Assembly (NCBI GenBank): GCA_964610165.1
Contig: CAZSUZ010000045.1
Location: 1 to 6,614 of the forward strand
DNA from: MFZZ01 sp964610165
Lineage (GTDB): Bacteria; Patescibacteriota; Microgenomatia; UBA1406; GWC2-37-13
Direction of reading: 5' to 3'
DNA: 6,614 nucleotides
The notes under the pieces are model-generated. The model had not been told where the DNA came from and made no database searches. It saw nothing but the letters and a program-made list of their open reading frames with translations. Each line of letters opens with the position of its first letter. The first letter of the stretch is position 1. The translations under genes were made by a program, and so were the position numbers. Shown here piece by piece: positions 3,980-6,614 of the stretch.

Positions 3980-4978
3980 CCACAGATTGCAATTGCTGGT
4001 CAACAACCGCAAATTATTCCTCAATTACCAAGTGCATTAGGCTCATTTACAACTATTGCACAAAGACAGTTTGGTATTGAATTTATTACACCACCAGAAC
4101 AAGCACCAGCTGCTGAAGGAGAGCCAACTCCAACACCAGTTCCAATGAACTTAACGCAAGATTTTAAGACTCTTATGGTGTTTGATAAAGATGCAGGAGA
4201 TTATTCTGATGCAGAAATTGCTCAAATTAAAGAGTATATTGCAAAAAAAGGGAACGCTATTTTTTTTGTTGATGGTATAGAAATAGATCCACGACAACTT
4301 ACCGCAACAGGACAACAAAGTAAGTTAGTTCAACTTATAAAAGAATATGGTATTGAAGTACAGCCAAATTTAGTTCTTTCTTCAAATTCCGAACTTATTA
4401 ATGCGGGTAATCAAACCTTTACGGTTTATTTACCATATCCATTATGGATTACAACAAATAATGTTAATGAAGAAGTATCCTATGTTTCTAATGTAAATCA
4501 ATTATCTTATCTGTGGTCTTCTTCACTTAATCTTAAAACGATTAACAATACAACAGTGAAAGAAGTAGTATCATCTACACCACAGTCATGGGTACAATCA
4601 AATAATTTTGTTCTTGGTCCACAACAAATAGCACAACCAACAGAAGATCAATTTAAAGAATCTATTGTTACAGCAGAATCAAGAAATGATAAAAGAGGCA
4701 ATGTTATGGTAATATCATCATCACGATTTATTAATGATGAATTTCAATCTCGAAATTCAAATAATCTAGAATTTGTTCTTAATATTTTGAATGATTATGC
4801 CTCCGATGGAGCTCTAAGCGGTATTCGTCAACGTCAGGTAGATGTGTATCCATTGCCAAACATTCCACAACAAATGCAGCAGGTATTTAAATATGGAAAT
4901 ATTTTGTTATTGCCAGGAATATTTGCAATGTATGGTGCGTATCGGTTAATGAGAAGAAATAAAAGGACACAAGTTTAA
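3980..4978 (+). CDS. GldG-like ABC transporter auxiliary protein, C-terminal part
   Basis: 332 residues follow the gap and run to TAA (4976-4978). They fit the GldG / 'ABC-type uncharacterized transport system' family (PF09822-like, from memory). The stretch DFKTLMVFDKDAGDYSDAEI, then IKEYIAKKGNAIFFVDG, matches the family's 'sdaEi..I..Yi.kGG' ThuA-like fold, and a single C-terminal membrane helix (local residues about 305-325) is followed by RRNKR. Most of the protein would therefore sit outside the cytoplasm, anchored at its C-terminus and probably also by an N-terminal helix lost in the gap. A Pro/Ala-rich linker (PPEQAPAAEGEPTPTPVP) lies near the visible start. It works with the ATPase and permease upstream; its role is unknown. 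Its stop overlaps the convergent Nudix stop by 4 nt. Whether it is separate from, or fused to, the permease cannot be decided here. Confidence 0.8.
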   Translation, partial: PQIAIAGQQPQIIPQLPSALGSFTTIAQRQFGIEFITPPEQAPAAEGEPTPTPVPMNLTQDFKTLMVFDKDAGDYSDAEIAQIKEYIAKKGNAIFFVDGIEIDPRQLTATGQQSKLVQLIKEYGIEVQPNLVLSSNSELINAGNQTFTVYLPYPLWITTNNVNEEVSYVSNVNQLSYLWSSSLNLKTINNTTVKEVVSSTPQSWVQSNNFVLGPQQIAQPTEDQFKESIVTAESRNDKRGNVMVISSSRFINDEFQSRNSNNLEFVLNILNDYASDGALSGIRQRQVDVYPLPNIPQQMQQVFKYGNILLLPGIFAMYGAYRLMRRNKRTQV

Positions 4979-5493
4979 TTTTTTTGAGAAATATATTTTT
5001 GTAATGCTTTCGTAATACCTTCAAAAGCTATGTGTTTAAAGGGAATATCTTCAGGTTTAAAAAATTCTACAGATTCAGCATCATCTGAAGGTGTTATTTT
5101 AATATGTTCTGGCAACGTTCCTAAAAATACAGAACATATTGTATAGGCTTTTATACCGCCAAATACATATCTATCATGAAAAGAAGTAAAATAGGTAATT
5201 TCTGAAACTTCAATGCCTAACTCTTCTTTGATTTCGCGATGCATAGATTCTTCTATGGTTTCATTTAAATCAATAAATCCACCAGGTAAATCAAAAAAAC
5301 CTTTTTTTGGCTCATGTTTTCTTTTCACTAATAATATTTCTTCATTAGAGTTTTTAAGAATAATAGCGTTGCAGCCTTTCGGATTTATATAATAATGAAG
5401 TCCGCAATAAGAACAGAGTAACGAATTATGTGTTTGTTTTTTAAAATTTCCTCCACATTTTGGACAAAATTTGAAATCATATTCACTTATCAT
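4975..5493 (-). CDS. Nudix hydrolase with N-terminal zinc ribbon
   Basis: 172-residue protein from the ATG at 5493. An N-terminal zinc ribbon CPKCGG...CSYCG (Cys10, 13, 27, 30) precedes a Nudix domain. The Nudix box (72-94) is a perfect GX5EX7REUXEEXGU match: GFIDLNE, then REIKEELGI. The enzyme should cleave a nucleoside diphosphate linked to another group, using Mg2+ held by the box glutamates. The ribbon recalls NudC-type NADH pyrophosphatases, but the NudC SQPWPFPxS motif is not seen and the exact substrate is open. An in-frame ATG at 5529 would add 12 residues (MMPIILNCYTIK) but would overlap gltX and both promoters, so the inner start is preferred; it has TATACT 6 nt before it. It is convergent with the GldG-like gene (stops overlap by 4 nt) and divergent from gltX. 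Confidence 0.9.
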   Translation of the reverse strand: MISEYDFKFCPKCGGNFKKQTHNSLLCSYCGLHYYINPKGCNAIILKNSNEEILLVKRKHEPKKGFFDLPGGFIDLNETIEESMHREIKEELGIEVSEITYFTSFHDRYVFGGIKAYTICSVFLGTLPEHIKITPSDDAESVEFFKPEDIPFKHIAFEGITKALQKYISQKN

Positions 5494-5499
5494 CTTTAT

Positions 5500-5520
5500 A
5501 GTATAACAATTTAGTATAAT
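5500..5520. promoter_or_regulatory. Divergent -10 elements for the Nudix gene and gltX
   Basis: TATAAT (5515-5520, plus) ends 7 nt before the gltX ATG. TATACT (5505-5500, minus) ends 6 nt before the Nudix ATG at 5493. The direct repeat TAGTATAA (5499-5506 and 5512-5519) carries both. No convincing -35 is seen on either side and there is no Shine-Dalgarno, so both mRNAs may begin at their start codons. Confidence 0.5.
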
Positions 5521-5527
5521 AGGCATC

Positions 5528-6614
5528 ATGGTAAGAACACGAATTGCTCCTTCTCCAACAGGACAAGATATACATATTGGTAATTTATATACCGCATATA
5601 TTAATTGGGCATTTGCTAAAAAACATAAAGGTCAATTTATTATTCGGATTGAAGATACAGATAGAACTCGCTATGTTGAAGGAGCGGAACAGAAAATTTT
5701 GAGCACAATTAAAAATTATGGTTTAGATTATGATGAGAGTGTAGATATTAATGGTCCATATAAACCGTATCGTCAGTCAGAAAGATTAGATATATATAAA
5801 AAGTATGCTGATGAATTAATAGAAAAAGGGAAAGCATATTATTGTATTTGTACTAAAGAAAGGCTCGATGAAGTTCGCAAACAAATGATTGCCGAAAAAA
5901 AAGTACCAAAGTATGATAAACACTGTTTATCTATTCAAGATGAAGTAAAAAAGAAAGTAAAAGCTGGAGATTCGTATGTTATTAGACTAAATGTGCCAGA
6001 AAATGTAGAAGTAACATTTCCAGATGTAATAAGAGGTGAAGTAACAATTAATACAAATAATATAGATGATCAGGTGTTAATGAAATCAGATGGATTTCCT
6101 ACATATCATTTAGCCGTAGTTATTGATGATCATTTAATGGAAATTTCACATGTTATTCGTGCAGAAGAATGGATTTCTTCAACACCTAAACATGTATTGT
6201 TGTATCAGGCTTTTGGATGGGAATTACCAATATTTGCTCACTTACCTATTTTACGAAATCCAGATAAGACAAAACTTTCTAAACGTAAAAACCCTGTATG
6301 GGCATCTTGGTATTTAGAACAAGGTTATTTGCCAGATGCAATTTTAAATTATTTAGCTTTAATGGGTTGGTCTCATCCAGATGAGAAAGAAATTTTTGAT
6401 AAAGAAGAATTTAAAAAAGTATTTACACTAGAACGAGTTTCTCCGGTTGGACCAGCATTTGATCCAAAAAAATTAGAATGGATGAATGGCCAATATATTA
6501 TGAAGTTATCAGATGCAGAATTAAAAGAAAAATTACTTCATTTTTATAGTGATAAAAAACTTGATGAATCTTTTGTTGAAAAAACTGTACCACTTATAAA
6601 AGAAAGAATAAAAA
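5528..6614 (+). CDS. gltX: Glutamyl-tRNA synthetase GltX (3' truncated)
   Basis: 362 residues of a class I aminoacyl-tRNA synthetase that charges tRNA-Glu; the gene runs off the window (family about 460-500 residues, so much of the anticodon-binding part is missing). The start is certain: MVRTRIAPSPTG (1-12), then HIGN (16-19), the HIGH motif. Further marks are FIIRIEDTDRTRY, the KLSKR form of KMSKS (249-253), and NYLALMGWS. The zinc-site pattern of E. coli GluRS, Cys-x-Cys-x24-Cys-x-His, appears as Cys106, Cys108 and Cys133 with exact spacing, but the fourth ligand is Ser135. No Shine-Dalgarno is present; TATAAT ends 7 nt before ATG. In bacteria lacking GlnRS this enzyme can also load tRNA-Gln for GatCAB; this cannot be judged here. 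It is divergent from the Nudix gene. Confidence 0.96.
   Translation, partial: MVRTRIAPSPTGQDIHIGNLYTAYINWAFAKKHKGQFIIRIEDTDRTRYVEGAEQKILSTIKNYGLDYDESVDINGPYKPYRQSERLDIYKKYADELIEKGKAYYCICTKERLDEVRKQMIAEKKVPKYDKHCLSIQDEVKKKVKAGDSYVIRLNVPENVEVTFPDVIRGEVTINTNNIDDQVLMKSDGFPTYHLAVVIDDHLMEISHVIRAEEWISSTPKHVLLYQAFGWELPIFAHLPILRNPDKTKLSKRKNPVWASWYLEQGYLPDAILNYLALMGWSHPDEKEIFDKEEFKKVFTLERVSPVGPAFDPKKLEWMNGQYIMKLSDAELKEKLLHFYSDKKLDESFVEKTVPLIKERIK

Noticed and set aside
3491..4978. A genuine GldF-GldG fusion protein
   Set aside because: The join consists of 100 placeholder Ns, so the shared frame carries no information.
5494..5529. Upstream Nudix start at 5529
   Set aside because: It would overlap gltX and run through both -10 elements, and the added 12 residues do not belong to the zinc-ribbon fold.
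1110..5529. Recoded UGA (Gly) as in Gracilibacteria/Absconditabacteria
   Set aside because: No internal in-frame UGA occurs in trmD, the ABC genes, Nudix or about 360 codons of gltX, and Gly uses GGN codons throughout. UGA fits as the PadR stop, although read-through there would add only a few residues.

Overview
The window reads as bacterial DNA, most likely from a small-genome, AT-rich member of the Candidate Phyla Radiation (Patescibacteria). This rests on low GC from about position 770 onward (roughly one third by eye), compact spacing, the style of the YidD and GluRS sequences, and a GldA/F/G-like ABC system. The assignment is an inference. The standard genetic code fits: there is no in-frame UGA in any long gene, and UGA ends the PadR-like gene. 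The window also holds a run of exactly 100 Ns, which marks a scaffold gap of unknown true size.

Left block (1-~770). This part is less AT-rich and looks different. It carries the 3' end of an S1-like RNA-binding protein gene, then about 280 bases without a gene that hold several strong hairpins, including a possible three-way-junction RNA. After that comes a hypothetical gene with an extended -10 promoter, a strong Shine-Dalgarno and a classic intrinsic terminator.

Middle block (~770-2545). On the minus strand, a PadR-like regulator and a thioredoxin overlap by ATGA and form a small operon behind a perfect TTGACA promoter with a probable autoregulatory inverted repeat. Upstream lies yidD on the minus strand. 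It diverges from trmD across only 23 bp, and the two -10 elements overlap. TrmD carries an unusual insertion of about 27 residues at its catalytic linker.

Right block (2546-6614). A strong promoter precedes a tiny, previously uncalled Cys/Gly-rich peptide gene of 27 residues. An ABC ATPase, an ABC-2 permease (cut by the gap) and a GldG-like auxiliary protein follow. A zinc-ribbon Nudix hydrolase converges on the GldG-like gene, with stop codons overlapping by 4 nt. It diverges from gltX (glutamyl-tRNA synthetase), which runs off the right edge.

The genes are mostly core translation and membrane-biogenesis functions (trmD, gltX, yidD), with a redox/regulator pair and a surface or export ABC system. 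Two signals deserve most attention. One is the Cys/Gly-rich micro-ORF just ahead of the ABC operon. The other is a recurring arrangement in which a -10-like hexamer sits 6-7 nt before the ATG with no Shine-Dalgarno, suggesting leaderless transcripts in the AT-rich part.
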